The translations under genes and the position numbers were made by a program. The notes beneath the pieces are model-generated. The model was not told the DNA's origin, did not search any database, and saw only the letters and a program-made list of their open reading frames with translations. From assembly GCF_036924515.1 (NCBI RefSeq), contig NZ_JAZHRR010000001.1, forward strand, positions 1,459,001 through 1,523,000: a DNA stretch of 64,000 nt, given 5' to 3'. The DNA comes from Bradyrhizobium sp. AZCC 1610. Lineage in GTDB: Bacteria; Pseudomonadota; Alphaproteobacteria; Rhizobiales; Xanthobacteraceae. Positions 63,462 to 64,000 of this stretch are shown here, one piece after another; within the stretch, counting starts at the first letter, position 1; each line of letters begins with the position of its first letter.

Positions 63462-64000
63462 ATGATGCGCATGCAACCACATTCGGAATTCTCCGACTCG
63501 CCGGTTCCGGCTTCTGCCGCACCCATCGCCATCGAGCTGTCCGAGGCCTCGGTCACCTTCGGCCGCGGCGCCCGCGCGGTGCCGGCGCTTTCCACGACGA
63601 CGCTGCGGATCGCCGACGGCGAGTTCGTCGCCCTCGTCGGCCCCTCCGGCTGCGGCAAGTCCACCATCCTGCGGCTGGTCAGCGGCCTAGTGCAGCCGAC
63701 ATCAGGCGTCGTCATCGTCGGCGGGCGGGAAGTCGCGGCGCGCGCCTTGCGCGTCGGCATGGCGTTTCAGAACCCGACCATGCTGCCGTGGATGACGATC
63801 GAGCGGAACATCATGCTGCCGCTCAAGATCGTCGAACCGTTCCGTTCGCAATTCAGAAAACTGCGCAAGACCGAATTCCGCGACAAGGCCAATGCGCTGC
63901 TGGAGCAGGTCGGCCTCAAGGGATTCGGCAGCCGCTACCCCTGGCAACTCTCCGGCGGCATGCTTCAGCGCGCCAATCTGTGCCGCGCGCTGATCCATGA
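63462..64000 (+). CDS. ABC transporter ATP-binding protein, nitrate/sulfonate/taurine type (3' end missing)
   Basis: About 180 residues visible, open to the right edge. Walker A is GPSGCGKST, the Q-loop is FQNPTMLPWMT (typical of SsuB/TauB/NrtD ATPases) and the signature is LSGGMLQRANLCRAL; Walker B lies beyond the edge. I start it at ATG 63462; ATGs at 63465 and 63471 are alternatives, since no strong ribosome binding site is visible. It is divergent from the GntR gene. Permease and binding-protein genes presumably follow outside the window. The substrate could be a pyrimidine-like or sulfonated compound. Confidence 0.88.
   Translation, partial: MMRMQPHSEFSDSPVPASAAPIAIELSEASVTFGRGARAVPALSTTTLRIADGEFVALVGPSGCGKSTILRLVSGLVQPTSGVVIVGGREVAARALRVGMAFQNPTMLPWMTIERNIMLPLKIVEPFRSQFRKLRKTEFRDKANALLEQVGLKGFGSRYPWQLSGGMLQRANLCRALIH

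Overview
The window looks like chromosome from an alphaproteobacterium of the Bradyrhizobium / Rhodopseudomonas group. This is inferred from high G+C, tightly packed operons with ATGA overlaps, a large number of ABC and TRAP uptake systems, GntR regulators, and two families of short dispersed palindromic repeats of a kind familiar from Bradyrhizobium. No rRNA, tRNA, phage, IS element or CRISPR array was seen. The first gene is cut by the left edge and the last by the right edge.

Layout. (1) 1-5109: tryptophan to anthraniloyl-CoA: aminobenzoate-CoA ligase (partial), RidA-like protein, tryptophan 2,3-dioxygenase, kynureninase and a formamidase-like hydrolase, with a 16-bp palindrome in the kynureninase/formamidase divergent promoter. 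(2) 5174-12949: hexuronate/idonate catabolism: fructuronate reductase-type enzyme, UxuR-like GntR regulator with a matching operator, TRAP transporter, idonate-type dehydrogenase, mannonate dehydratase. (3) 12954-19985: peptide-type ABC importer with two near-duplicate binding proteins. (4) 20319-21064: frameshifted spermidine-synthase-like gene. (5) 21248-29028: the most unusual locus. It is a six-gene membrane complex related to hydrogenase-4 / complex I, whose catalytic subunit has lost most of the cysteines that bind nickel. An XRE regulator is coupled to the start of the operon and a close paralogue sits at its other end. (6) 29331-32078: flavin monooxygenase, quinone reductase and DUF2889 genes. 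(7) 32159-39718: GntR regulator and a ureide-like operon (ABC binding protein and two permeases without ATPase, AroE-like, DUF3830, PuuE-like and M20 amidohydrolase). (8) 39871-49436: assorted genes, including an unassigned 456-residue protein, a biuret-hydrolase-like enzyme with an NCS2 permease, HU, and an SDR with a changed active site. (9) 49820-57137: CmcJ-like oxygenase, MFS transporter, class III aminotransferase and HyuB/HyuA. (10) 57249-64000: binding protein, enolase-superfamily enzyme, amidohydrolase, NTF2-like protein, GntR regulator and an ABC ATPase. Three promoters in this last part share the octamer TGCATGCA.

Taken together this is a catabolic, accessory-rich region: nearly every block pairs an uptake system with two to five enzymes and a local regulator. 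Gene starts were chosen by eye from ribosome binding sites, overlaps and family length. Function calls rest on recognisable motifs, not on database searches.
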